This document shows, piece by piece, positions 44,601 through 54,706 of a DNA stretch of 64,000 bases. This DNA comes from Linum tenue (taxonomy: Eukaryota; Streptophyta; Magnoliopsida; Malpighiales; Linaceae), in the NCBI GenBank assembly GCA_946122785.1, contig CAMGYJ010000008.1, positions 26,623,475 to 26,687,474 of the forward strand, written 5' to 3'. The notes below the pieces were generated by a model. It was given only the letters and a program-made list of their open reading frames with translations. It made no database searches and had not been told where the DNA came from. The stretch's first letter is position 1; each line of letters begins with the position of its first letter. The translations under genes and the position numbers were made by a program.

Positions 44601-46130
44601 GCTTCATATAGGGTGCATAACCCATGGTTATGCACCTATCAGTATTCAGTAACTAAATCTGAACCCTTTATTCAGAAAAGTCAGATATAAGGGTGGAGGA
44701 TTAAAGACATTTTTATTTTCCCTTGTTTTCTTAACCGACTCATATCTTCTTCGTTTTAACTCGGATTTCAATTTTTTTTTGAACAGATGGAACAAGTTCG
44801 TTGTGCTCTACAAAATGAGATCCATTTGCAATATTTTTGGAGGAAAAAATTTTCTTGCCTCTCGTTACCAACTGCATACCATATGGTATTTTCTTCATTT
44901 TTAAGTCATTTTTTAAAATTTTTGCACAAAAGAAACGAATTCATCATGATGTATGAGATCTACAAATTTCTGGGTGAACAAAATACAGGACCAAAAAATA
45001 CTACACAATACCACATAATACCACCCTGGGATGGGGTGGTATCTTGTGCTACACAATGTTGAAAGTCGTAAATGACAATTACTATGCCCCTAATATCATG
45101 TATTCAACCATCCTGCAGTCTTGGTATGTTCATACCACCATGGTATGCTCTTATTTCAATACCAGTCAATACCATATAGTATAGACTGGTAAAAAATGAC
45201 TCAATTTTTTCCCCAAAAATATATCAAAGCGGATATCATTTTGAATAGTACAATTAATCTGATCTAACTGTGCAAAAAAATTAATTTCGACTTAAAACGA
45301 GTGAGAAATCGTCCATTAAAGATTGAGGAAGGAAAATTATAGGTTTTTCAGAAGAGAGAAGGGACACTGATGTGGCGGATTCTGATTGGGTTATGCATAG
45401 TTATTGACCACAAGTAGGGCTCCAAATGAGCCGAGTCGAGTTTTACCCCAGGTTGAGCTTGGCTCGTCAATAAACGAGTCGATCTTGAGCTCAGCTCGTT
45501 AATAAACAAGTCGATCTTGAGCGCAGCTCGCTTATTAACGAGCTGAGTAGAGTCGAGCTCGAGCTAGCTTGTTTACTAAAATTTAGACTTTTATTTGGTA
45601 CTTCATTTTGTATATCATGATACATATAATTTATTTTGTTAGCTAATCTCATATTATACTTTGTTGATATCATATATCATTTAGTTAATAAATTTTAACT
45701 ACTCCAAATCATGTTATTCATAGTATTGAAGCAATCTATGATCATAATTTCTTTTTAAAGTAGAAAATGAGATATTGTCTCATATACTCAACGTGTTAAA
45801 TTTTATATATAGTGAGATATATAATTTAACAACCATATGAATTAAAATCATAAGATATAGATTGATTCGTCCATAAATCGGTAATCGAGTTGGCTCTCTA
45901 GCCACATGTTGAGACTTATCATGAGCTCTAAACGAGCCAGCTCACGAGTTTAGCTCAACAAGTCACCGAGTCGACCTAGCTCGCGAGCTTCACGAGCCGA
46001 ACAAAGCTTAACTCATGTTCGGCTCGTTTATTAACGAGCCGAGTTTCAAACGAGCTTTTCTCGAGTCAAACGCCGAACCGCTCGCGTGCAACTCGGCTCA
46101 TTTGCACCCCTAACCACAAGGTTATGCACC
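44601..46130. mobile_element. MULE-like element containing a nested hAT element
   Basis: The right end GGTTATGCACC is the inverse of GGGTGCATAACC close to the left edge. An exact 10-bp direct repeat TGGATATATG lies at 44591-44600 and 46131-46140. A 9-11 bp duplication with GGTGCATAACC termini suggests a Mutator-like element. The left terminus seems to have about 10 extra bases before the inverted repeat. Once the hAT at 45415-46112 is removed the element is about 0.8 kb and non-coding. Confidence 0.65.
45415..46112. mobile_element. Nonautonomous hAT element
   Basis: The termini TAGGGCTCCAAATGAGCCGA and CGGCTCATTTGCACCCCTA are inverted repeats. A perfect 8-bp duplication ACCACAAG (45407-45414, 46113-46120) is diagnostic of hAT transposition. 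Near both ends, AGCTCGTTAATAAACGAG-type palindromic words recur. No transposase is encoded. Confidence 0.9.
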
Positions 46131-46140
46131 TGGATATATG

Positions 46141-47734
46141 ATTTAATTAATAGATCAAGTTATTATCAGCTGAACCAACTCTCTGCCATTGGTTTTTTCT
46201 CCATAACTCCTTTCCCTTCTTGCATTCATCGCCGCCCGATCTCTCTGCCGGCCAACGTTCTCGACGGATGGTTCTGGCAATCCTCTCCAACAACGCCGCT
46301 TCCTACCTGCGTTTGGGAAAAGTAAAATGATTACATTTTAGATAATTCCCCTAATAATTGTTGTTAACAAGACTTGGTTTGCATGAATTTGCTCCTCAAG
46401 ATAATCCATATCGTGAATATTATTAGAATTATTAAATTGCAAGTATCCAAAAATTCGGAACACTGTTCATTAAGAAAAAATCGGGGTTACTATTCACTAT
46501 AGGGTTTTTGATTGTCTATGGACAAGTTTAGTTAGCCCGAGTGGGCCACTTTGGGCTAGCCAAGAGAAACGACTAGGACCACAAAAATAGTCACATCTCA
46601 TCTCCTCTCTCCTGATCTCTCTTCAGTCTTCCACCCTTCTACGTCAAATCAAAACACATATAAACTTGCACCCACCAGACCACCCTTTCTCATCTCATCT
46701 CCTCTCTCATTAACTCTCTTCAGTCTTCACTCTTCTCTTTTAAAAATCAAAATATGTAGCAGTAAACAAAAATCGATGAAGTAACCAATGAAAAAAAGAA
46801 AAGTGAAGCAACCACAAGTAGAGAAATATATTTTTTGGCCAGCGGCTAGGGTTCATAAATTACGTTAATGTTGTGTATGGTTAGTATTTTAGGTAATATT
46901 TTAATCTAAATTGATATTTTTCTTATTTTGATTTAATCATTTGACCATACTATAATACTATTTTATAAAAGTTATGTAATGACAAATATATATTATATAA
47001 TGCTCCAAAATTCACCATAAGCTCTTTATTATTTTTATACACTAAGGGGTTCTGGGGTTGTCTGGAAGTTGTGATTTCAAATGTTATATTCAGCTAATTC
47101 ATATATTTGAGAGATTTGGTCATTGTTTTGCTTACATTGAGCTAGAATACATGAATTAATTTTTGTGCTCCAACCACAATCACTCAAAACTGAGGCTTAT
47201 CAATCTCGACAAAAAGTAGAGATTCTTCACAATCACTCAAAATTAATTTATTGGCTTTACAACAAAAACACAATCTAAAATTCCATACAAGGTATTTGCC
47301 TGATAAAAAAAGTTTGGGTAATAGTACACTATGACAATTACACAAATACAGATACATTATATAAAACCCATGAAGGGTAATCATTTCTTATGTATCACTT
47401 AAAGAAAACTTATTTTGTAGCTATTTCGTAACTGTTCGGTAATATAAGTTTGAATGAAATTTTTTTTACTATTTACTAAATTGTTGATAGCTCATCAATT
47501 TGCATTACATGAATGTTTGTAAGGTAAGTTATTATTTTACATTAAAATTTAATCATGAGACATTATAAAAAGCTTATAGAGAGATATCTATTTTTTATAT
47601 ATCACTTAAAATATGTATAACATATGCCCTTTCGTAATGATAAAGACTACGAAAATTTAGAGTTATAATTTACCCAATAATTTGTATATTATTTGATTTC
47701 AAGTGATTTAATTTTAAAATATAATTGATTTGTT
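46141..47734 (+). other. Non-coding DNA, right part probably Helitron body
   Basis: Near 46200-46320 a short GC-richer stretch has an open frame of about 80 codons without recognisable similarity. From about 46600 rightward the sequence is AT-rich and leads to a Helitron 3' end. Confidence 0.4.
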
Positions 47735-47764
47735 ACCGCTGCAAAGCGCGGGCCAAAAAACTAG
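47735..47764 (+). mobile_element. Helitron 3' terminus
   Basis: ACCGCTGCAAAGCGCGGG can fold into a short hairpin (CCGC with GCGG). It is followed by CCAAAAAA, CTAG (47761-47764) and T. The stem composition is typical of plant Helitron ends. The sequence just after it, ATACTAATAAAGAGAATG, resembles plant Helitron 5' ends, so a second Helitron may begin here. Confidence 0.65.
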
Positions 47765-48066
47765 TATACTAATAAAGAGAATGTATAAATCGTTGGAAAA
47801 GTCAAAAGACACGATTTACTGATATTTTAAGCGTTCTAACTTCTAAGACATTTTAGGTATACCCCATAAACTCATATAATGACCATTGTACGATTAAATT
47901 TTAAGTAAAAATGCATGTAATTATGATTTATGTAATTGTATTAGCCAAATGTTAAAAATTAAATTCTATAATTATTTTGATCCAGAGCCTAATTTTAGAG
48001 GTGGGTGTATATGCAACTAAAATAAATAAATAAATAAATAAATATATATATATATATATATATATA

Positions 48067-48462
48067 GGTGACTATTTCAGTGCACTCACAAAAATGAGTG
48101 CGTTCAATGCACCCAACTCAAAAACTAGTCTTAAGGTGTCGGATTTTGAATTTTAATTTGTAGAATTAGTGTAATATGATGATATAACATATGATAACAA
48201 CTAATTAGCGGATTGCCCTAAGCCCTAGACCTCCAATTTTGAGTTCTATCCCTAAATCCCAAATTATTAACCCTAACCCTAACCCTAAATCTCTAAACTC
48301 TAAATCCTTCAAATTAAAGTAAATCTTAATGGTTTTTGTGCAAATTCATGTGCGTTATTGTTCATCACATCATTATTGACATAAATCGCATGTTTAAAAT
48401 GACGGTTATGAAGCGAGTGCACTGAATGCACCCAAAAAAGTGAGTGCACTGAAGTAGCCACC
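48067..48462. mobile_element. TA-flanked small element, family X copy 1
   Basis: The ends are inverted copies of GGTGGCTACTTCAGTGCACT followed by CACTTTTTTGGGTGCATT (left copy diverged). The left end abuts a (TA)n tract (48041-48066). The interior contains AACCCTAACCCTAACCCTAA, a telomere-like phrase that is part of the element, not a telomere. Two more copies are at 49576 and 50752. Confidence 0.75.
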
Positions 48463-48474
48463 ATATATATACAC

Positions 48475-48593
48475 ATATTCAAGTTCTGGATAGCGTTTTC
48501 TTACTCCTGGTATGCGGTACCCCGGATTTCACCCTGGGTACCGTAGAACTCCCCATATATATATATATATATGTATATATATGTATATGTATA

Positions 48594-48650
<57 letters not shown>

Positions 48651-49051
48651 TGAGTTCTACGGTACCCCGGGTGAAATCCGGGGTACCGCATACCCTGAGT
48701 ATGAAAACGCTATCTAGACCTCGAATTAGCAGGGTTTTTGGGCATGATACTATACCCTAACCCTTAATGAGTGAACCCTAGGTCCTAATTATCTAAATCA
48801 TAAACTATAAACTCTAAGATGGTGCATTGATTTTTTTGCCTATATTTGGACGAATCATAACCGTCGATTATTATTTCTAACTAAATTGATCTTGGGGTAT
48901 AAGATTAAGTGAATTAAGACCTATATTTTGATCTTTATGGATTAGAGTATAGTATCATGTCCGAAAGATCAGTCAATTCGAGGTCTAGATAGCGTTTTTT
49001 TACTCAAGGTATGCGGTACCCCGGATTTTACCCGGGGTACCGTAGAACTCA

Positions 49052-49053
<2 letters not shown>
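48475..49053. mobile_element. TA-flanked small element, family Y (one end plus a full copy)
   Basis: 48475-48554 is one end only. After a long (TA)n tract (48555-48648) a complete copy runs 48649-49053. Each terminus is GG(T/G)GAGTTCTACGGTACC followed by CCGGGTGAAATCCGGGGTAC, so each end has its own 10-bp hairpin (GGTACCCCGG/CCGGGGTACC). The shared interior includes GGGCATGATACTATACCCTA. The TA repeats serve as target site and flank, as described for the rice Micron elements. Confidence 0.8.
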
Positions 49054-49093
<40 letters not shown>

Positions 49094-49095
<2 letters not shown>

Positions 49096-49496
49096 TGCCT
49101 TCTACGGTACCCCGGGTGAAATCCAGGGTACCGCATACCTTGAGTATGAAAACGCTATCTAGACCTCGAATTAGCATGATTTTTGGGCATGATACTATAC
49201 CCTAACCCTTAATGAGTGAACCCTAGGTCCTAATTATCTAAATCATAAACTATAAACCCTAAGATGGAGCATTACTTTTTTTGCCTATATTTAGACGAAT
49301 CATAACCGTCGATTATTGTTTCTAATTAAATTGATCTTGGGGTATAAGATTTAGTGAATTAAGACCTAGATTTTGATCTTTATGGGTTAGAGTATAGTAT
49401 AATGTCCGAAAGATCAGTCAATTCAAGTTCTAGATAGGGTTTTCTAACTTAAAGTATGCGGTACCCCGGATTTCACCCGGGGTACCGTAGAACTCC

Positions 49497-49498
<2 letters not shown>
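49094..49498. mobile_element. TA-flanked small element, family Y copy
   Basis: A complete copy of about 405 bp, highly similar to 48649-49053 in the same orientation. It lies between (TA)n tracts at 49054-49093 and 49499-49574. Its left terminus reads GGTGCCTTCTACGGTACC instead of GGTGAGTTC, a variant shared with the right end of the copy at 50315-50718. Confidence 0.8.
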
Positions 49499-49575
<77 letters not shown>

Positions 49576-49928
49576 GGTGGCGTATTCGGCGCACCCACTT
49601 TTTTGGGTAAACTCAGCGCACCCGATATTATGAACAATAAGCCCATGAATTTGAAAAAAAATCATTTAAGATTTACTTTAATTTGAAGGATTTAGTATTT
49701 AGGGGTTTAGGGTTAGGGTTTAGGTTTACAGTTTGAGATTTTGCATTGGGATTCAAAATTGAAGGTTAAGGGGTTACGGTTATAGATTGATTTGTTATGA
49801 TTCTATGTCATATCATCATGTTAGATTGAGAGTACTAATTAAAGTTCAAAATTTGATGTATTATGGACGTTTTTAGAAATGGGTGCACTGAATGCACCCA
49901 AAAAAGTGAGTGCACTGAAGTAGCCACC
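49576..49928. mobile_element. TA-flanked small element, family X copy 2
   Basis: Same ends as copy 1; reverse orientation inside, with GGGTTTAGGGTTAGGGTTTA in the middle. It lies between (TA)n tracts at 49499-49574 and 49929-49943. Confidence 0.75.
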
Positions 49929-49943
49929 ATATATATATATATA

Positions 49944-50274
49944 GATCATGAATTAATCGGAGTTTGGGGCATGATACTATACCCTAACCTCTAATGGGTG
50001 AACCCCAGTCCCTAATTTTCTAACCCAAACCATGAGGTTCGTTTAATCTTAAAATGAAAACAATTGAAAATTTCGACGAATCAGAATCGTTGATTTTCAT
50101 TTTTAAGATTAAACGAATCTCATGCTTTGGGTTAGTGAATTGGGGACTGGGATTCACCCATTAGGGGTTAGGGTATAGTATCATGTCCCAAACTCCGATT
50201 AATTCTTTGTCTAAATAGCAAAACTCAATGGGGCGTACGGTAGGCTAGCGTACGCCCGAACGTACGCTAGCCTT

Positions 50275-50278
<4 letters not shown>
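49944..50278. mobile_element. TA-flanked small element, family Z
   Basis: The interior is an inverted repeat centred near 50090 and shares GGCATGATACTATACCCTAA with family Y. Its right terminus is a different palindrome, GGCTAGCGTACG...CGTACGCTAGCC, ending at a (TA)n tract (50279-50312). The left terminus lacks that palindrome and is probably truncated by about 60 bp. A decayed copy is at 345-530. Confidence 0.7.
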
Positions 50279-50314
<36 letters not shown>

Positions 50315-50315
<1 letters not shown>

Positions 50316-50718
50316 GGGAGTTCTACGGTACCCAGGGTGAAATCCGGGGTACCGCATACCAGGAGTAAGAAAACGCTATCCAGAACTTGAATTGATTAAT
50401 CTTTTGGACATGATACTATAATCTAACCCTTAAAGATCAAAATCTAGGTCTTAATTCTCTAAATCTTATACCCCAAGATCAATTTAATTAGAAACAATAA
50501 TCGACGATCATGATTCGTCCAAATATAGGCAAAAAAATCAATGCACCATCTTAGGGTTTATAGTTTATGATTTAGATAATTAGGACCTAGGGTTCACTCG
50601 TTAAGGGTTGGGGTATAGTATCATGCCAAAAAATCCGGCTAATTCGAGGTCTAGATAGAGTTTTGTACATAAGGTATGCGGTACCCCGGATTTCACCCGG
50701 GGTACCGTAGAAGGCACC
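50315..50718. mobile_element. TA-flanked small element, family Y copy (inverted)
   Basis: About 404 bp between (TA)n tracts at 50279-50312 and 50719-50744. Its interior runs opposite to the copies at 48649 and 49094. Both GGTACC hairpin ends are intact. Confidence 0.8.
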
Positions 50719-50751
50719 ATATATATATATATATATATATATATTGTGTGT

Positions 50752-51165
50752 GGTGGCATCTTCGGTGCACTCACTTTTTTGGGTGCATTCAATGCGCCCG
50801 CCTCATAACTGTCATTTTAAATATGTGACTCATGTCAAAATGATGTCAATCATCATTTATGATGTGATGAACAATAAAACACATGAATTCGCACACAAAT
50901 CATTCAAGATTTACTTCAATTTAAAAGATTTAGAATTTAGAGATTTCGGATTAGGGTTAGTGTTTACAATTTGGGGTTTAGGGATAGAATTTAAAATTGG
51001 AGGTCTAGGGCTTGGGGTAATACATTAATTAGTTATGATCCTACGCTATATCATCATACTACTCTAATTCTACTAATTAAAATTCAAAATTCGACACCTT
51101 ACGACTAGTTTTAGAGTTGGGTGCATTGAATGTACTCATTTTTGTGAGTGTATCAAAATAGTCAT
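50752..51165. mobile_element. TA-flanked small element, family X copy 3
   Basis: Left end GGTGGCATCTTCGGTGCACT; the right end is more decayed (GTGAGTGTATCAAAATAGTC). It keeps the telomere-like GATTAGGGTTAGTG interior. The left flank is the (TA)n tract at 50719-50744; the right flank has lost its TA repeats. Confidence 0.7.
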
Positions 51166-51405
51166 TATTTAAGATTTTTTTGGTGCACTCACTTTTTTTT
51201 TTGTTGCTATGCACTTTTAATACGATTTTCCTATTTTATCATCTCATGTGTCCTGCAGTGATCGTAATAATTAATAGTATTACGATAAGTAAGAAATATT
51301 TTAATTTTCTTAGAACGCGATTTACTATATTGGTATTCTTTTAAGTGTTTCTTCAAGATTTCTGCAATATTCATCTAGTGATCAGCATTACATGAGTAAA
51401 TTTTT

Positions 51406-51666
51406 GGTTTAATACACTTGTATATCCAAAACTTTCACAGTTGTGCCAATAATATCCAAATTTCTCGAAATACCACTTATATCCATGTTTTAAAGTTGTT
51501 CTTTGCCAAATCTATCCATTTCTCAATATATTTTTGGTTAAATACACTTTTATATCCAAAAACACCGTTAAAGAATGTGAAGGAATTGGATATAAGTGGT
51601 ATTTCGGGAAATTTGGATATTATTGGCACAACCGTGAAAGTTTTGGATATACAAGTGTATTAAACC
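51406..51666. mobile_element. Small Mutator-like element (MITE)
   Basis: A 261-bp element with inverted ends GGTTTAATACACTTGTATAT continuing CCAAAACTTTCAC, and a perfect 9-bp duplication TAAATTTTT (51397-51405, 51667-51675). It is non-coding. Confidence 0.88.
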
Positions 51667-51913
51667 TAAATTTTTTAGTAAACATGTAACAAATGAGTTG
51701 TAATTTTAGTTTATATCATTGTGTTAGCAAAATTGTTAGAAAATAAATTCTACATTTACATATGAAGTCTACTTTTAAAGATGGGTTTGTCATAATCTGA
51801 TTTTGACGCACCTATAATTTTCTAAAGTTGTTTTAAAATCTCAGATTTCCTACGTGTTAGGATCTCCGTACATTTTGGTTCTTGCAAACTATAAACAATT
51901 ACGATTTACTTTA

Positions 51914-53337
51914 GAGCTAATACCACTAGAAATACCAACCTTTAGTGAAAGTGTCATTTATATTATGAAATTTTCGATACGACAGTTGTATACTAACCGT
52001 TAAGTTTTCTATTAGAGGTTAACAGAAAATACAGTTAACAATGACATGGCAGCTGACGTGGAAAGTTTTAATAATAAAAAAATGTAAAAAAAAAAGCAAA
52101 GCTCGTCCACCACCATACCCTACCTCACTGCTCGGCCTCTCCCTCTCTCTCACATCTTCAAGCCGCCGCCATAGCCATCGGCAACTCTCGCAGATTGGGG
52201 TTTCGATGCAACCACTTCTCAAACTACAGCACCTCGAGGCAAGGCGGCGGGGTTGAGTCGTTGAAGAACTACTCCACCGGGTTGAACTTTGCTTGCGACT
52301 CGCTCCTCAAATACAGCCGCTAGGCCAACCGCCACAACAATGTCTTCTCCAACGTCGCCAACGCCAGCTTTGGAATGGCTCCAGATCTACCGTCGGCGAT
52401 TTCAAGAACTACCAAAACTGAGTCAACGTGCCTGGTCTCCGCTTCACCACCTACGACTCTGTCAGCAACGACCACAAGCTCGATTTCTCCAGCTACAGCG
52501 ACGACACCAACGCCTGCTCCCAGTCCTTCACCAGCTACGCCAACAGCCCAGACGCTTACAACACCTATTCTAAAATCCACACACAACTGTGAATCAATTC
52601 GAAATTTGGATTCAAAATTGAGTTTCCGAGACAGAATTGATTGGGTCTTTCGAATTCAGCTAAGAAGGAAGTAAAATTGATTGTTGGGAAGAAGAATCAG
52701 TCAAGGCGGCTACTTCATTCTTCTTCAAGAACCAAGAATCAACTACCTCATGAATCCAAAAAATGACGATGGTGGAACTACCGGGATCTCGTTTGCTTGG
52801 ATTTTTGGGTACCACCAGAAACTCTCACGATTTCGTCAAACCATGAGAAGCGACCAGGGACATTCTTTGTCGAACGACGACTACAACTGACGAAAAACCT
52901 CACGATTGGGACTGCTACGCTGCTCCAGGTCGTTTTCGGCTATGTCGAATGGCGGAGGGGAGGAGGGTTTGTCGAATTGGGTGGGTTAATTTGAGGGAAA
53001 TGGTTAATTTGAGGTGGGGCGATTATCCTGGTAATTGGAAGGGGTGGGGGTGTGCTAATTCAAGGTGAGGAGCTTCCTGTGTAGTGGTCGTCGGTGACTG
53101 TGAGGGAGGGAGGGAGGGAGGGAGGGAGAGAGAGAGAGACGATGTGGCGCTTAGATGGATGATAAATGATGCCATGTCATTAAGAGTCAAACATGTTTTG
53201 ACTTCTGTTAGGTCAACTGTCAATTCTAACGCAAATGATGCAAATATCTAATATGTTGGAATTATTTGTATTTATTGAAGTTACGTATTATAAATGGAAC
53301 TTTCGCTAAAGGTTAGTATTTTCAGTGGTATTAGCCC
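51914..53337. mobile_element. Pack-MULE carrying a plant gene fragment
   Basis: Bounded by the perfect 9-bp duplication TTTACTTTA (51905-51913, 53338-53346) and inverted ends G(A/G)GCTAATACCACT, related to those of the MULE at 10088-11214. The interior (about 52100-53000) is GC-rich and includes a recognisable piece of a polygalacturonase-1-beta-like gene (separate entry). A GGGA repeat (53104-53127) runs into a (GA)n stretch. No transposase is present. Confidence 0.9.
52216..52577 (+). pseudogene. Captured fragment of a BURP-domain polygalacturonase-1 beta-like gene
   Basis: Conceptual translation across one frameshift (about 52375) and two stops gives the FxxY-repeat region typical of the non-catalytic beta subunit of polygalacturonase 1. 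The pieces are FSNYSTSRQGGGVESLKNYS, then LKYSR, NVFSNVANASFG, then GDFKNY, VPGLRFTTYDSVSNDHKLDF, SSYSDDTNAC and SFTSYANSPDAYNTYSKI. In the family this is a cell-wall protein with about 14-residue repeats before a C-terminal BURP domain; only the repeat part is present here. It is not functional as written. Confidence 0.8.
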
Positions 53338-53346
53338 TTTACTTTA

Positions 53347-54540
53347 TTCAGGTAATGGGTAACATGATGCTCCAAATTTATTGGATGCTGTAAGATTCAT
53401 AAAAAAAACTCATGTTGTTCCTCGCTACAATACTGTCGGCGAGCCGGCGAGGTGCGCTTCTTCAGTCTTGGAAAGTACTAAAGTGTGGGGTGGTCAATTG
53501 GGCATCACCCAATGCCACTCCATTCAAGCACGCGTCATGATGATACATGGTAGGTGATTATTAAGCCTTTCACAACCACTCTTATTCTTGAGAGAGTGAG
53601 GACGTCCTAATTTCACCTTCATAAATTTATGGTCTTGCCTTTGGCTTGTCTCCTAACATTATTGGGTGTCTACTCCTCTCTGATTTACACTTTTCTTTGT
53701 TCGTAAAAACCAAACATCAAAGAACTAGCCGGCCAGTTGACTTGGATTTCTCGGAATTACTACAACTTTGTTCTATCTTTTTCCTTACCTCCTTTTCGAA
53801 TCAAGACATTGTCCCATTTAAAGTGTGGGGTGGAATTTATGTATATTGTTCTTCATCTGATATATCATATTATGATTGTTCATGCATATGGTAAATGGTG
53901 ATTCTCACCCAAACAGGTAAAATTCCACAAACCTTGCTTTGGAGAAAATTTGTTGCGGGTCATTACCTGATTACGCCTGTGAGCGTATTCACGGCACACT
54001 TCACGGTCGTGACTTCGGTCATGAATCTCTCAGCAATTATTTTCTCAAATTGTCACTTTGGGAATTCCTTCCCTATTTTCACGATTTTCATCACGCCCGT
54101 GAGGAGGCTTGTGAGAAGGAAGGGATGGTCCTCCAAAGCGAGTTACATGTGTATTATGTGTATGAGGAAAAATTTGTGTGTGTATTTGTGCATAAAATTC
54201 GAATGTCGAGTAATGACATACACCCAAAGAAAATTCGAATTCGTCATACTTTGAATTGCCAGTCTTTGTGTGAATATGTGATCTAAAGTATGCTAGTGTA
54301 GGGGCTATGAAGGATGTCCTTGTCATGAAACTTGGATCCTTCTTAAGAAAAACATACGGATTGGTGCTTCCTACCATTCCTTAATCCTCCTAAAAGGAAG
54401 GAATAATCTTCTGCGCTTAAAGCAAGAATGGTGTTGATATGTAGCTTTGTACAATCGATATCCTACCACATGCAGTCCACATTAATAGATGATGCCGCCG
54501 CAAATAAAGTGTGAGGTAAAGGACAAGTGTGAGGCGTCCT
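53347..54540 (+). other. Decayed Athila-type 3'/LTR-side DNA
   Basis: Two polypurine-like tracts (AAAGTGTGGGGTGG, near 53469-53482 and 53819-53832) resemble the PPT text of the Athila elements. Between 53960 and 54120 CACGG/CCGTG-type words occur (TTCACGGTCGTGA, CACGCCCGTGAGG). An open frame at 53939-54286 has no recognisable family. It is probably part of the flanking LTR DNA of the second Athila element. Confidence 0.45.
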
Positions 54541-54706
54541 AACCAAGGAGCTTCCACAGTTTAATCAATAGTTAATCAACCCAGGGTAATTACAACCTCG
54601 ACCTAACTAAGGAGCTAGGGGGACTCATTCCCGAGTGACTCTTCCCTTGCTAAAGAACTTTGAATCATTTTCTGCTTTCAACTGCTTTTAGTTAAAATCA
54701 CAAGTT
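54541..54706 (+). repeat. LTR fragment fused directly to gag
   Basis: The stretch with CAACCCAGGGTAATTACAAC and GGGGGACTCATTCCCGAGTG matches the LTRs of the first element (about 14610-14760). It is followed at once by codons for NNFEVSTSVITMLHGS of gag. The end of the LTR, the PBS, the leader and about 80 gag codons have been deleted. Confidence 0.8.

Noticed and set aside
48270..48300. Telomere-like AACCCTAACCCTAA
   Set aside because: It recurs in the same position in other copies of the small family X element, so it is element interior, not an interstitial telomere.
48479..49686. ORFs encoding (YI)n repeats
   Set aside because: They are translations of (TA)n microsatellites and flanking element ends on both strands, not genes.
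53939..54286. 115-residue ORF
   Set aside because: No family is evident and the region looks like decayed LTR-side DNA with CACGG-type words.
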